From the NCBI GenBank assembly GCA_905233445.1, contig CAJOEP010000022.1:1-63577 (forward strand): DNA of 63,577 nt, written 5' to 3'. The stretch comes from an uncultured Bacteroidales bacterium. GTDB taxonomy: Bacteria > Bacteroidota > Bacteroidia > Bacteroidales > F082. Positions 17,339-27,700 of this stretch are shown one piece after another (within the stretch, counting starts at the first letter, position 1; each line of letters begins with the position of its first letter). The notes below the pieces were generated by a model. That model did not search any database. It saw only the letters and a program-made list of their open reading frames with translations, and had not been told where the DNA came from. The position numbers and the translations under genes are program-made.

Positions 17339-18613
17339 ATGAAAGGTATCAAGTTTCGTTTGATTGTGATGAACTTCCTCATCTTCGCGGTTTGGGGAGC
17401 TTATCTGTGTTCTCTTGGCGTGTATCTCGATAATGTGGAGCTCGACGCCAAAATCGGTTCATTTTTCGCCATCCAAGGCATAGTCTCACTGTTTATGCCG
17501 GCTCTGATGGGTATCGTCGCCGACCGCTGGATTCCGGCGCAGAAACTACTTGGAATATGCCATTTCATTGCCGCCATCTTCATGGCCTTGGCAGGTTATA
17601 TGGGTATGAAATACGGCTCTGATATCACGTTCGGACAGATTTTCCCGTATTATGCCATCAGCGTGGCATTCTTCATGCCGACAATCGCATTAGGCAACTC
17701 AGTGTCGTACAACGCATTGTCAAAAGCAGGCTTGGATATCGTCAAGGACTTCCCTCCTATCCGCGTGTTCGGCACAATCGGCTTCATCGCTTCGATGTGG
17801 ATTGTCAACTTTACTGGTTATAAAGAAAGCCACATGCAGCTTTACCTATCAGCGTTGTGGGGCGTCGTACTCGGATTCTACGCTTTTACCTTGCCTGAGT
17901 GTCCAGTAAACAAAAACGTTCAGAAAGGCTCCATCGTTGATGCTCTGGGACTGCGTGCTTTTGCATTGTTTAAAGAAAGAAAGATGTGTATCTTCTTCAT
18001 TTTCTCGTTCCTCCTCGGAATGTGCCTCCAGGTGACTAACGGCTTTGCCACCACTTACCTTGACGATTTCGGTGCAGCACCTGAATACGCCAACGCTTTC
18101 GCTGTGAAAAACAACGTCTTCCTGTCTTCGATATCACAGATTTCAGAGACGTTATGCATCCTGCTAATCCCATTCTTCCTTCGTAAATTCGGCATCAAGA
18201 AGGTGATGTTCATCTCATTTATGGCATGGTTTCTGCGTTTCGGCTTGCTCGGTGCAGGAAGCCCGGCCGGCTTTGGTCTGGTGTTGTTCATCCTCTCAAT
18301 GATAGTGTATGGCGTGGCTTTCGATTTCTTCAACATCAGCGGATCATTATTCGTTGACCAAAACACTGACGTGAGCATCAGAAACAGCGCTCAGGGCGTG
18401 TTCATGATGATGACCAACGGTTTCGGAGCGACAATAGGTGCATACGCAGCCGGTTGGGTGGTAAAACACTTCACTGGCGGCCTCACTGAATTTGATGCGC
18501 TAATGAGTGGCTGGTCAAGTGCTTGGTACACATTCGCAATATTTGCACTTGTTGTCGGAGTTTTGTTCGCTATAGTATTCAAATACAAACACAACCCTGA
18601 GGTCACAAAATAA
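17339..18613 (+). CDS. MFS transporter, nucleoside:H+ symporter family
   Basis: A 12-segment major facilitator protein of the NupG/nucleoside:H+ symporter type (about 424 residues from the ATG at 17339; upstream codons would be a non-conserved extension). Family marks include [16 protein letters not shown] at the N-terminus, [12 protein letters not shown] in loop 2-3, and a C-terminal half with [13 protein letters not shown]. Its stop codon overlaps the thyA start by one base (TAATG), so translation is coupled. Placement with thyA and folA suggests import of nucleosides for thymidylate metabolism, which is inference from context. Confidence 0.82.
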   Translation: MKGIKFRLIVMNFLIFAVWGAYLCSLGVYLDNVELDAKIGSFFAIQGIVSLFMPALMGIVADRWIPAQKLLGICHFIAAIFMALAGYMGMKYGSDITFGQIFPYYAISVAFFMPTIALGNSVSYNALSKAGLDIVKDFPPIRVFGTIGFIASMWIVNFTGYKESHMQLYLSALWGVVLGFYAFTLPECPVNKNVQKGSIVDALGLRAFALFKERKMCIFFIFSFLLGMCLQVTNGFATTYLDDFGAAPEYANAFAVKNNVFLSSISQISETLCILLIPFFLRKFGIKKVMFISFMAWFLRFGLLGAGSPAGFGLVLFILSMIVYGVAFDFFNISGSLFVDQNTDVSIRNSAQGVFMMMTNGFGATIGAYAAGWVVKHFTGGLTEFDALMSGWSSAWYTFAIFALVVGVLFAIVFKYKHNPEVTK

Positions 18614-19440
18614 TGAGACAATATCTTGACTTGCTTCAGCGGATTCTCGATGAAGGCGTTCAGAAAGGCGACCGTACCGGCACCGGGACCATCAGCATCT
18701 TCGGGCACCAAATGCGATTCAACCTCTCTGAAGGCTTTCCTCTTGTGACAACGAAAAAAGTTCATCTGAAGTCGATAATATACGAGTTGCTGTGGCTCAT
18801 CAGCGGAGACACCAACATCAAATATCTGCACGATCACAAGGTTACCATCTGGGATGAGTGGGCTAACGCCGACGGCGACCTCGGTCCGGTTTATGGCGCA
18901 CAATGGCGCAACTGGAACAACGAAGGCATCGACCAGATTCAGCAGGTCATCGACAGCATCAAGAATAACCCGAACAGCCGTCGTCACATCGTGACAGCAT
19001 GGAATCCAAGCGTTTTGCCAGATGAGCATGAGAAAGATTTTTCAAAAAACGTAGCCGCTGGAAAAGCCGCACTGCCTCCTTGCCATGCATTTTTCCAGTT
19101 TTATGTGGCAAACAACAAGTTGTCGTGCCAGCTGTACCAGCGTTCAGCCGACGTGTTCCTTGGAGTACCGTTCAACATCGCGTCATATTCGCTATTGACA
19201 ATGATGATGGCGCAGGTTTGCGACCTCGAACCTGGTGATTTCGTCCTTACCTTCGGCGACGTACACATCTACAACAACCACATCGAGCAGGTGAAACTGC
19301 AGCTCTCGCGTGAGCCGCGACCACTCCCGACGATGAAACTCAACCCCGAAGTCAAGAGTCTTTTTGATTTCAAATACGAGGATTTTACATTAGAAAACTA
19401 TAATCCGTGGGATGCAATAAAAGCTGAGGTTTCGGTATGA
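18613..19440 (+). CDS. thyA: thymidylate synthase
   Basis: A 275-residue ThyA. The nucleophilic Cys sits in [10 protein letters not shown], the phosphate-binding pair in [12 protein letters not shown], and the dUMP motif in [18 protein letters not shown]. It methylates dUMP to dTMP using methylene-tetrahydrofolate and yields dihydrofolate. It overlaps the next gene, folA, by 4 nt, and folA regenerates the folate. It is slightly longer than the 264-residue E. coli enzyme because of an insertion around residues 135-150 ([13 protein letters not shown]). Confidence 0.97.
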   Translation: MRQYLDLLQRILDEGVQKGDRTGTGTISIFGHQMRFNLSEGFPLVTTKKVHLKSIIYELLWLISGDTNIKYLHDHKVTIWDEWANADGDLGPVYGAQWRNWNNEGIDQIQQVIDSIKNNPNSRRHIVTAWNPSVLPDEHEKDFSKNVAAGKAALPPCHAFFQFYVANNKLSCQLYQRSADVFLGVPFNIASYSLLTMMMAQVCDLEPGDFVLTFGDVHIYNNHIEQVKLQLSREPRPLPTMKLNPEVKSLFDFKYEDFTLENYNPWDAIKAEVSV

Positions 19441-19934
19441 AGACAAAGATTTCTATAATAGTAGCACTGGCAAAGAATCGCGCCATCGGCAAAGGTGGCG
19501 ACCTCATTTGGCATCTCTCAAACGACCTGAAGCATTTCAAAGAAGTCACCTCAGGGCATACAGTGATAATGGGTTATAACACTTACGCCTCTCTGCCTGG
19601 CAAGAAAGCGCTGCCAAAACGCCGTAACATTATCATTTCCCGTCATTTGGGGACTGCACCAGATGGCTTCGAACTAGCCGGTTCCATCCTTGAGGCCATG
19701 AAAATGGTATTCAACGAAGAAGAAGTCTTTATTATAGGCGGCGGCATGATTTACGAGCAGTTTCTGCCAATGGCTGACAAACTGTATTTGACTAAAATCG
19801 ACAAAGACTTTGAGGCCGACACTTTTTTCCCTATTATCAACTATGAAAACTGGGATTTAATCGACCTCAAAGTCATTGACGACGACCCTCAGATAGACTG
19901 CAGTTATCGTTTCGAAACTTGGGAAAGGAAATAA
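19437..19934 (+). CDS. folA: dihydrofolate reductase
   Basis: A 165-residue DHFR with the usual motifs: [19 protein letters not shown] at the N-terminus (catalytic acidic residue replaced in context by the D of the following NDLKHFK region), [14 protein letters not shown] for NADPH binding and [15 protein letters not shown] near the C-terminus. It reduces the dihydrofolate made by ThyA. The stop codon TAA overlaps the first unit of a heptamer array shared with the convergent peptidase gene. Confidence 0.96.
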   Translation: MKTKISIIVALAKNRAIGKGGDLIWHLSNDLKHFKEVTSGHTVIMGYNTYASLPGKKALPKRRNIIISRHLGTAPDGFELAGSILEAMKMVFNEEEVFIIGGGMIYEQFLPMADKLYLTKIDKDFEADTFFPIINYENWDLIDLKVIDDDPQIDCSYRFETWERK

Positions 19935-19967
19935 CTGGTAACTGCCAACTGCCAACTGGTAACTATT
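19933..19967. repeat. heptamer array shared by folA and peptidase 3' ends
   Basis: Five exact 7-nt units, all beginning AACT: AACTGGT, AACTGCC twice, AACTGGT, AACTATT. The folA stop overlaps the first unit and the stop of the convergent peptidase gene lies in the last one. Confidence 0.9.
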
Positions 19968-22527
19968 TAATGACTGAAATCTTTTGTGTAACTTCATTGC
20001 CGTTAACGACGACACGAAGCATGTAAACACCTGATTCAAAGCCGTTAGTGTTGATAGTCATTTCGTTGCCATCTACTGCCTGTTCAAACACTATCTGACC
20101 GATAGCATTGTAAATCTTCACATTGGATATGTTTTCAGCTTTGACTGTCAGCATGTTCTTCGCAGGGTTCGGGTATATTTCAACGTTCTCAACCAAGTTT
20201 TCATTTATATTTTCCGGCGAATAATAAATCTTCACGAAATATTCGTTGTTGTATTTTGACTTTGCCGGAATCGAATAGCATTCCTGATTCGCATAATAGG
20301 CCAAAACTTTGTAATAATACCAATTACCGAACTGCAAATTTGCCGTCTCCTTATATTCCAATTTCGTTGGTGCAACTATTTTAATTCGTTTATATTCACC
20401 GTCATTACATTTTCTAAAGATGAAATATGCGCTGAGATTTTCATCGTTATCCGGAGCTTCCCATGTGATGACCGGTTTCCCGTTATCTTGATTGTAATAC
20501 CAAAGATTATTTGCCGGGTTGCAAGCATCTCCAACGCTTACGCATGTCATTTCCGACAACTCCGATTCTCCATTATCGCAAAGGATGCTAACATTATAGC
20601 AATGTCCAAGTCCGTCCGTATTATCATCAACAAATGACTGAGAATTATCTGTAACCATATAATAGATAACGTCATCGCGATAGATACAGAAGGCATAGGC
20701 GTTATTCAATGCGCCGTCCCAGGAAATAACGATGTCGTTATTGTCGTCAAAACCCGTGAGATTATTCGGTGCCGCACACATTCCACTGTTTCCACAGCCG
20801 TTGTTATCTGAATAAAAAACACCTTCATTTATATCGGCTGATGAACCTGAATAAGAAAACACACTGACATTCTGTGAGTTATATATATTGAAAGAAATAT
20901 TATCGATGGTGTCGTTTGATGCTGTCCAACCAAATTTAACACGTCCGACTGGTACATCCACATAAACGGCCTGCGGTGTCGATGTATTCATTGTCAATTT
21001 GGCTATCTCTGTGTTTGCCATGTTGTAAACAGAAATATAGTTCCCTTTCCAACCGTTAAAATTATTCGTTGTCATCACAATTTTCCAATCGCAAGTCGGG
21101 CCGAAGGTTACATTGTCATGTATTATCTGTTTTCCTTTGCGACCATTGCTTTCTACGAAGACTTTATATTCATAGCTATCATAGTATGGAACACGATCGA
21201 TATACGACATTGTTTGTCCTGCTGCGATATTATCTGTTATTTCATTGATAATCTTATTATTACGCATTATTATAACTCTTTCAATATCAGTTATTGGTGT
21301 ACCATCCAGATAAGTTGTCGGGTTATTCCAACTCAGTGTAGCCTCGAACGATGTGTTTGAATTTGGTGTCACTACAAGATTTGTCGGAGCGCTTGGCGTG
21401 GCATCGTAAACGACCTGAGGCACAAAGTTGAACATCGCGTCAGCCGGATGTGTATATGGCGCTTCATCTATCAGATACCATCCGTCTGAGCCGCCGCCCC
21501 AGCCGAGGTTGAAATGGAACATGTCAGCATCGTCGTAGCCGTCACAAATGAAAGCGTGACAACCGCCATCCTGACAACCGCCGTAATACATCGGCCATCC
21601 CATGTCGAACTGCTCGCGCACCATGTTTTTCCAAGTCTCTGTCTCGAAATCGTCGCGCTGGAGTTGTATATTGGCATCGCTATAACTAAGATAGGTGTGT
21701 AAAGCACCAGGTATAGGACCAGAAGCACCTCCACTGCCGTCAGGACCATAGCCCATGTCAATCATCACACCACAATGGAAGCTTATCAATGCCACAGCCT
21801 CAATCTCCTCAATCGGCGAGTTTTCGTTTATTTTATTTGCGATATGGTCCCAGTCGTAATATGTGTTTTCAAAGTCGGCACAAATCTGACCATAGTCATT
21901 ATGATAGTAGCAATGGCTGCCGTTTCCATGTTCTGGATATTTCCAAAATGCGACGAGTTGTGCCATTGCTGTGGCCAAACATCCCACGTACGTGTGTCCA
22001 TGCGAGCCGTCAGGGTCTTCCGGACAGAAATAGTTGTACGGATAACTCTGATTCCATTGTGTTTTCACCAGATAATCGCTATCTTTACCGCCATGGCGAG
22101 ACACCAAACGACCAGTTTTCTCGAGCATTTGCCAGTCGGCGGCGACGTCAGGAGCCGCCGAGTTTAGCGACGTCGTGTTTTTGCTTCTTCCTGCCGTTAT
22201 GCCATCGAGATAATCTCGCAACGCAGGTGGAATATTATTATAATCAAATGTACCGTTTTCGGAATAGCCGATTATCGGGCGATAAAAATCATTTGCTGAA
22301 ATAATAATAAAACCAGTGTTCCCGACATTAAACACATAAAAACAAGCCTCGCCTCTGTCTGCATAAGCCGTGTAAGCTAATGTCAAGTCAAGATTTCTGT
22401 TTTGTATTTCGAAATGAGTGCCGACAAACTTCTCCCCAAGATTTTCAGCCACATTAACACCCACTGGATTGGCATTTAAAACATTGACAATCAATATTAC
22501 AACCAACAAAGATAAAATTCTTTTCAT
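19963..22527 (-). CDS. C10 family cysteine peptidase with T9SS tail, copy 1
   Basis: An 854-residue secreted protein. Signal peptide (1-19), a Spi-like inhibitory propeptide (about 20-120), then a streptopain-type C10 domain with nucleophile Cys183 in YVGCLATAMAQ and the His in GGCHAFICDGY followed by FNLGWGG. Fibronectin type III-like segments fill the middle. The last 75 or so residues form a type A T9SS sorting domain (EIYPNPAKNMLTV ... GVYMLRV ... KISVIK), so export through the type IX system and cleavage at the surface are expected. It is the last of three tandem paralogues on the minus strand. Its tail is almost the same as that of copy 2. Confidence 0.9.
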   Translation of the reverse strand: MKRILSLLVVILIVNVLNANPVGVNVAENLGEKFVGTHFEIQNRNLDLTLAYTAYADRGEACFYVFNVGNTGFIIISANDFYRPIIGYSENGTFDYNNIPPALRDYLDGITAGRSKNTTSLNSAAPDVAADWQMLEKTGRLVSRHGGKDSDYLVKTQWNQSYPYNYFCPEDPDGSHGHTYVGCLATAMAQLVAFWKYPEHGNGSHCYYHNDYGQICADFENTYYDWDHIANKINENSPIEEIEAVALISFHCGVMIDMGYGPDGSGGASGPIPGALHTYLSYSDANIQLQRDDFETETWKNMVREQFDMGWPMYYGGCQDGGCHAFICDGYDDADMFHFNLGWGGGSDGWYLIDEAPYTHPADAMFNFVPQVVYDATPSAPTNLVVTPNSNTSFEATLSWNNPTTYLDGTPITDIERVIIMRNNKIINEITDNIAAGQTMSYIDRVPYYDSYEYKVFVESNGRKGKQIIHDNVTFGPTCDWKIVMTTNNFNGWKGNYISVYNMANTEIAKLTMNTSTPQAVYVDVPVGRVKFGWTASNDTIDNISFNIYNSQNVSVFSYSGSSADINEGVFYSDNNGCGNSGMCAAPNNLTGFDDNNDIVISWDGALNNAYAFCIYRDDVIYYMVTDNSQSFVDDNTDGLGHCYNVSILCDNGESELSEMTCVSVGDACNPANNLWYYNQDNGKPVITWEAPDNDENLSAYFIFRKCNDGEYKRIKIVAPTKLEYKETANLQFGNWYYYKVLAYYANQECYSIPAKSKYNNEYFVKIYYSPENINENLVENVEIYPNPAKNMLTVKAENISNVKIYNAIGQIVFEQAVDGNEMTINTNGFESGVYMLRVVVNGNEVTQKISVIK

Positions 22528-22551
22528 AAGATATAAGCTTTAAAATGATTA

Positions 22552-22620
22552 AGAGTGGAGTTGAAAACATTTTCATCCCCACTCTCAACCCTGTTATCTA
22601 TTATCTGTTATCTGTTACTT
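22552..22620 (-). repeat. hairpin and heptamer array between peptidase copies 2 and 1
   Basis: Units GTTATCT, ATTATCT, GTTATCT and GTTACTT (22593-22620, plus-strand reading) overlap the stop codon of copy 2. Next to them an inverted repeat (22552-22585, arms AGAGTGG...TGAAAA, three mismatches) forms a stem. No T-run follows, so read-through into copy 1 is possible. Confidence 0.75.
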
Positions 22621-25167
22621 GACAACTGAAATCTTATGTGTCACTTCATTGCCGTCAACAACGATGCGGAGCATATAGATACCTGATTCAAAGCCGTTAG
22701 TACTGATAGTCATTTCATTACCATCGACTTCCTGTTCAAATACTTTCTGACCGATTGTGTTGATTACAGTAACTCTGCTGAGGTTCTCCGCTTTCACTGT
22801 AAGAACGTCTTTTGCGGGGTTTGGATATACTGCAACTGCCTGAATACCGTTTTCATCAACACCTGCCGGCACGTATTGGACTTTCACGAAATACTCATTG
22901 GCATAGGCAGATTTAAAAGGTGCTGAATGGCAATCAATGTCCTGATAATATGCATCTACTTTGTAGTAATACCATTCGCCTGCGCCAATAGTCTTGGTTT
23001 CTTTATACTCTCTCTTGTTTGGACCAAGGATTTTAACACGTGTGTATTCTCCGTCTTCGTTAATTTTTCTATAAACGAAATAGCCGCTAAGACCATCAGC
23101 ATTATCAGGGTGTTCCCAAGTGACAGTAGGTTTGCCGTTAGCCTGAAGTTCATACCACAGATTCTTGCCTGGGTCACAACCTTCACCGGCTGTTGCACAA
23201 GCCTCATTCGACAATTCTGATTCGCCGCCGTCGCCGAGTACACAGACATTATAGCAGTGACCACCGATTTCAGGAGCCTCGTCTATGTATTGATTCTCGT
23301 GTACGAGTGCGCAGAGCAATCCGTCACGATAAACATTGAATCCATAATTTGTCTTTGCCGAGCCTTCCCATGAGAGGATAATATTGTCTCCTTCTCTTGC
23401 AGCGAACAATTCACCAGTTGTTGATGCCGGAGCTGCATTACCGCAGCCGTTGTTTCCCGCATAAAGGACACCTCCCGGGATGTCGTCTGAGTCTCCGCTA
23501 TATTCATACACAACAGCTCCTGTGGAATCTTTGATTTTGAATGTGAGAGACACATTGTCAGAACCGGCTTTCCATGCGAACGACACTTTACCAAGTGTGA
23601 TATTCATATTGTATGTCGTCGGAGTGCTGCTTGTCATGGTGAATCTGTCAATTTCGCGACCTGCTCCATCGTATGAGATCAGATAACCGCTCTTCCAACC
23701 GGCCATATTTGTTGCGGTGCCGATGATTTTCCATTCGCATGTAGGTCCGAATGATTCTGATGCCACGCCGGCTGCACCTCTTGTGCCGTCTTTCACTGCA
23801 TAAACCCTGTATTCGAATGTGCTGTAGCATGGGACATCTGTATCAACATACGACATGGAAGCTCCTGGAGTAGGGTTAACGAAAGTCTCAATAATCTCAC
23901 CATTTCTTTCAACAATAATATTGTCAAATGATGTGACTGTTGTGTTATTCACTGTCTTTGTTGGATTTGTCCAAGTAATGGTAGCTTCCTGAGCCAGGTC
24001 ACTAGTTTTGGTAGCTGTCACATTTGATGGAGCTTGCATTGTGTTCAGATAAACTGAAGAAGGTACATAGTTGAAAATTGCTGCTGCATTTGTAGCGTAG
24101 TCAATAGCATCGACAGCATAGAAGTTATCATCTGAACCGCTCCATCCGAAGTTAAAGCTGATAAAGTCTTCCTCATCATAGCCATCAGCGACGAAAGCGT
24201 GACCGCCTTCACTGCTTTGTCCTGAATAATAAACCGGACGGCCTAGGTCGAACTCATTCTTCAACATATTTAACCAGTTTGTAAGAGAGTATGAAGCTCT
24301 CTGTTTTTTTGAGCAATAGCCATAGTCGAAATATGATGCCATAGCTCCTGGGACGTCATCTGAATATGCGCCGCTGCCGTCTGGAGCGAACATCATATTA
24401 ACAGACACTCCGCAGTGATACATAAGTGTAGCGACAGCCTCAATCTGTTCCTGTGATGCTCCGTTCAATGATCTTGGCATAAGGTCCCACTGGTATGTTG
24501 TAGCACCGAAGTTTGCCGACTGCTGTCCGTAACCGGCGCAATAATACGAATGACTACCTGTTCCTTGTGCCGGATGGTCCCAATACTTCATCACCTGGCT
24601 CATGGCTGTAGCCACACAACCTGCATAGCAACGTCCGCCAGGAGCGCCTGCTGCCGATGATGCCGGAGCATAAAGGTTATAAGGGCTGTTCTGATTCCAC
24701 TTTGTCCATACAAGCGGTCCTACTGTTCTGGCTTTCTTGTTATTCAGCTTACCACAGTTGCGCAGTGATTCCCACTGACCTGCGATGTCAGGTGTGGCAC
24801 TGATATTCTTCTCAATAGCATAGCTTATGCTGTTTTTGTAGGTCTCGAGCATATACATAGCGCCATTGTATGGGTTGCTTGCATCGAATGGGCCATTCTT
24901 CGAATATCCGAGGATAGGACGGACATTGTCGGATGCAGCGACAATCACAAAACCTTCACTTCCCATGTTAAAAACATAAGCACATGGAACGCCATTGTCT
25001 GACATCACTGTGTAATACAGTTGCAAGTCAGCCGCTCTTGTCAGTTCAAATTTAGCCTGGACATATTTCTGTCCCAATGCCTTAGCCGTGTTGACATCGA
25101 CCGGATTGGCAAACATAGCGCCCATTCCGATGATAATCGCGACTACTAATGATAATACCTTTTTCAT
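22615..25167 (-). CDS. C10 family cysteine peptidase with T9SS tail, copy 2
   Basis: An 850-residue paralogue of copy 1 with the same order: signal peptide, propeptide, C10 domain (Cys in CYAGCVATAMSQVMKYW, His in GGHAFVADGYDEED followed by FNFGWSG), Fn3-like segments, an NNGCGN motif before a second Fn3-like pair, and a T9SS type A tail (VYPNPAKDVLTV ... GIYMLRIVV). Expected site is the cell surface or outside the cell, where it would degrade host or dietary protein. The near-identity of its last 70 residues to copy 1 but not to copy 3 suggests recent duplication or gene conversion between copies 1 and 2. Confidence 0.9.
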   Translation of the reverse strand: MKKVLSLVVAIIIGMGAMFANPVDVNTAKALGQKYVQAKFELTRAADLQLYYTVMSDNGVPCAYVFNMGSEGFVIVAASDNVRPILGYSKNGPFDASNPYNGAMYMLETYKNSISYAIEKNISATPDIAGQWESLRNCGKLNNKKARTVGPLVWTKWNQNSPYNLYAPASSAAGAPGGRCYAGCVATAMSQVMKYWDHPAQGTGSHSYYCAGYGQQSANFGATTYQWDLMPRSLNGASQEQIEAVATLMYHCGVSVNMMFAPDGSGAYSDDVPGAMASYFDYGYCSKKQRASYSLTNWLNMLKNEFDLGRPVYYSGQSSEGGHAFVADGYDEEDFISFNFGWSGSDDNFYAVDAIDYATNAAAIFNYVPSSVYLNTMQAPSNVTATKTSDLAQEATITWTNPTKTVNNTTVTSFDNIIVERNGEIIETFVNPTPGASMSYVDTDVPCYSTFEYRVYAVKDGTRGAAGVASESFGPTCEWKIIGTATNMAGWKSGYLISYDGAGREIDRFTMTSSTPTTYNMNITLGKVSFAWKAGSDNVSLTFKIKDSTGAVVYEYSGDSDDIPGGVLYAGNNGCGNAAPASTTGELFAAREGDNIILSWEGSAKTNYGFNVYRDGLLCALVHENQYIDEAPEIGGHCYNVCVLGDGGESELSNEACATAGEGCDPGKNLWYELQANGKPTVTWEHPDNADGLSGYFVYRKINEDGEYTRVKILGPNKREYKETKTIGAGEWYYYKVDAYYQDIDCHSAPFKSAYANEYFVKVQYVPAGVDENGIQAVAVYPNPAKDVLTVKAENLSRVTVINTIGQKVFEQEVDGNEMTISTNGFESGIYMLRIVVDGNEVTHKISVVK

Positions 25168-25208
25168 TTTGATTAAGATTAGATTAATAATTAGTTTTAC
25201 TTATTTTC

Positions 25209-27494
25209 TTATTCAATTACAGACACTTTCTGTGTTGTCGAGCCGTTGGAAGAGCTGATTCTCACCATATAGATGCCGTTTCCGAACTCTTTCAAATCAA
25301 CGACGCATTCGTCGCCGTTTGCATTTTGCTCATAGACCTTCTGTCCCACATGATTGAACACTTCGACTGCATTCAAACTGGCTGCTTCTATTCTCAAAAC
25401 GCCTGTTGTCGGGTTTGGATAGACGCGTGCATTAATCAAATTCTCAGCCACAGCATTCACTGAAACGACAACATAATCAGTGCCATCCGATGTCAATGCC
25501 GGATCAGACTCGCAAGCTGAGCTGTATGCTGTCACCTTATAATAATAGGTGCCGTTTTCAGTTGCGTCGAAATATTCACGAGCCTCGCCTTCAACTTGGG
25601 CTATCTCATCATACGTCTCGCCATCGACACTTCTGTAAACCTTGAATTTTGTAGGAGAATAATCGCAACTCCATGATAGGGCGCTTCCCGCGACGTCTTC
25701 CTGATAAGCGAATTCACCCACAAAACCTGTTGGAGCGGTGCAGTTGGGGCAGTCGTTGTTGCCTGAGAAAATCGTTCCGTTAAGCTGTGTTGAGGCTCCG
25801 GTAAATGTGTATGCGGTCTGATTTGCCGAGTTCTTCAAAGTGATTGTGATTGAAGAAACTGTTGACGATGGTTCCACCCAGTTCAATGTGAAGTTGCCTT
25901 CCGGGAAGCGTACTTTCTCACTCAATGGTGACGATGATGTCATCGTAATTTCCTTAAACATAACGCCATTTGCGCCCATGACCTGGATTTTACCTTCATT
26001 CCAACCCTGGAAATTTGTTGTCTGGCACACAAACTTCCAAGAGCAGCTCGGTCCTACGATTACAGTCTGTGAGAACAGTTTTCCTTCAAGATTATTATTC
26101 TCGCCGACAATTGTATATTCATATGCGCCGTAATCGGTCACATTATCTTCGTATGTGACAGCATCACCCGGTTGTAGATTATTATAGGTTTTAATTGTTG
26201 TTCCGTTACGTCTCAGATATATTTTTGCAACAGATGTGAGTGCTGCGCCTGACTCTGATATCGTTGGCACTGTAAATGAAACATTAACTGTTTTTGTAAT
26301 GGCATCGCCAACTGCAACTTCCAATGTGCTGATTTCTGGCACCATTGCGTCGTAGATATAATCTGGCATGATATCAAAAACAGCTCTCTGATATGAGTTA
26401 AAATGTCCATTGCCTGTATTCAGAGCGTCAATTGCGTAATAGGTGTTGTTATAAGAACCACTCCATCCCCAGTTGAAATGAAATTTACGCTGGTCGTTGT
26501 AGCCGTCGCAGTTGAAGGCATGGCCGCCATCGGTGTCGGAACCGGCATAGACAAACGGGATACCACGGTCCAACTGTGCGATGAGCATGTCTTCCCATTG
26601 TGTTTTGGTATATGAATCGCGTGATTTCATGTTCGCGCATTCTCCATATCTGAAATAGTCGATAAGTGCCGCCGACACATCTTCAGTATGTGCGCCGCTG
26701 CCGTCTGGAGCATAGTCCATATCGACGGCGATACCGCAGTGATACATCAGCAGAGCCACCGCCATTGCCGCCTCATTTGCCTGTGAGCCGAGTTGGTTAG
26801 GCATGATTGACCAGTTGTATGTAGTTGCGCCGAAATTCGCAGAAAGCGTTCCGCCATAGGAGCTGGTGCTGTATGAATGCTCGCCGACACCAGTCTCAGG
26901 CCAATTCCAGAACTTCATCACCTGGCTCATCGAGCATGCCACACAACCTGCATAGCAGTGGTTGTTTGTCCAGTAGCTGCTGCAAGAAGGTGCATAATAA
27001 TTGTAAGGCCAGCCCTGATCCCATACTGTTGACAGAAGAGGCTGCACCGCCTTGTCCATCCTGGTCTTCATAGTGACACCTTCCTTGCGGAGAAGCTCCC
27101 ACTGCTCAGCGACCTCTTCCTCTGCAACAAGTTCATTATCAATCGCATACTGAATCTGTCGTCCATAATGACCGAGAAAATACCGCATACCTTCAGGAAT
27201 GCTGTTCACATCGAAAGTGCAGTCTTCACCACAACCTAAAATAGGGTAAGCGCGGTCATCGGCTGCGACAACTACAAAGCCGTTATCGTAGTTGAACACA
27301 TAAAGATAAGGAGTGTCGTTTTCACTGCTCAAGGTGTAAACAAGCTGTGCATCTGTTATGTTTTTAGCAGATATCACATTGTTTTTCAAATACTTAACTC
27401 CCAATTCCTTTGCCGTATTGACATCGACTGGAGCTGCAAAAGCCTGTCCTGCAAAAACCGCGAGGGCAGCAACGATTAGTAATAATTTCTTCAT
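25209..27494 (-). CDS. C10 family cysteine peptidase with T9SS tail, copy 3
   Basis: A 761-residue member, shorter and more diverged. The C10 core is intact: Cys in CYAGCVACSMSQVMKFW, His in GGHAFNCDGYNDQ, then FNWGWSGSYNNTYY. Signal peptide ends in AFAAP. One Fn3-like pair is missing in comparison with copies 1 and 2. Its T9SS tail (VYPNPTTGVLRIEA ... GIYMVRISS) differs from the other two. It is the first of the three in transcription order and starts 206 nt from the divergent gene at 27701. Confidence 0.9.
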   Translation of the reverse strand: MKKLLLIVAALAVFAGQAFAAPVDVNTAKELGVKYLKNNVISAKNITDAQLVYTLSSENDTPYLYVFNYDNGFVVVAADDRAYPILGCGEDCTFDVNSIPEGMRYFLGHYGRQIQYAIDNELVAEEEVAEQWELLRKEGVTMKTRMDKAVQPLLSTVWDQGWPYNYYAPSCSSYWTNNHCYAGCVACSMSQVMKFWNWPETGVGEHSYSTSSYGGTLSANFGATTYNWSIMPNQLGSQANEAAMAVALLMYHCGIAVDMDYAPDGSGAHTEDVSAALIDYFRYGECANMKSRDSYTKTQWEDMLIAQLDRGIPFVYAGSDTDGGHAFNCDGYNDQRKFHFNWGWSGSYNNTYYAIDALNTGNGHFNSYQRAVFDIMPDYIYDAMVPEISTLEVAVGDAITKTVNVSFTVPTISESGAALTSVAKIYLRRNGTTIKTYNNLQPGDAVTYEDNVTDYGAYEYTIVGENNNLEGKLFSQTVIVGPSCSWKFVCQTTNFQGWNEGKIQVMGANGVMFKEITMTSSSPLSEKVRFPEGNFTLNWVEPSSTVSSITITLKNSANQTAYTFTGASTQLNGTIFSGNNDCPNCTAPTGFVGEFAYQEDVAGSALSWSCDYSPTKFKVYRSVDGETYDEIAQVEGEAREYFDATENGTYYYKVTAYSSACESDPALTSDGTDYVVVSVNAVAENLINARVYPNPTTGVLRIEAASLNAVEVFNHVGQKVYEQNANGDECVVDLKEFGNGIYMVRISSSNGSTTQKVSVIE

Positions 27495-27641
27495 TTTTCA
27501 GTATTTTTTATTTTATTTATTTCTCTTTAAAATTTCCAGCAATCCGTAACTTGTTGTAAATGTGTTTGTTAAAATGGTTAATTACATTTTTTTACTTTTG
27601 TTCACCTTAATAATTTTTAAGCTTGTAAAAATACAAAAAAA

Positions 27642-27674
27642 TTTGATACGACGCTCATTTTTTTCGTATTTTTG
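27642..27674 (+). promoter_or_regulatory. complete Bacteroidetes promoter for the gene at 27701
   Basis: TTTG (27642-27645), a 21-nt spacer and TATTTTTG (27667-27674) match the -33/-7 consensus. Confidence 0.7.
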
Positions 27675-27700
27675 CATTTCAAAAATGAAAAAATCTTGAA

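Noticed and set aside
19963..27494. pathogenicity island or mobile element carrying the C10 genes
   Set aside because: No integrase, transposase, tRNA junction or direct repeats flank the cluster, and base composition is like that of its neighbours.
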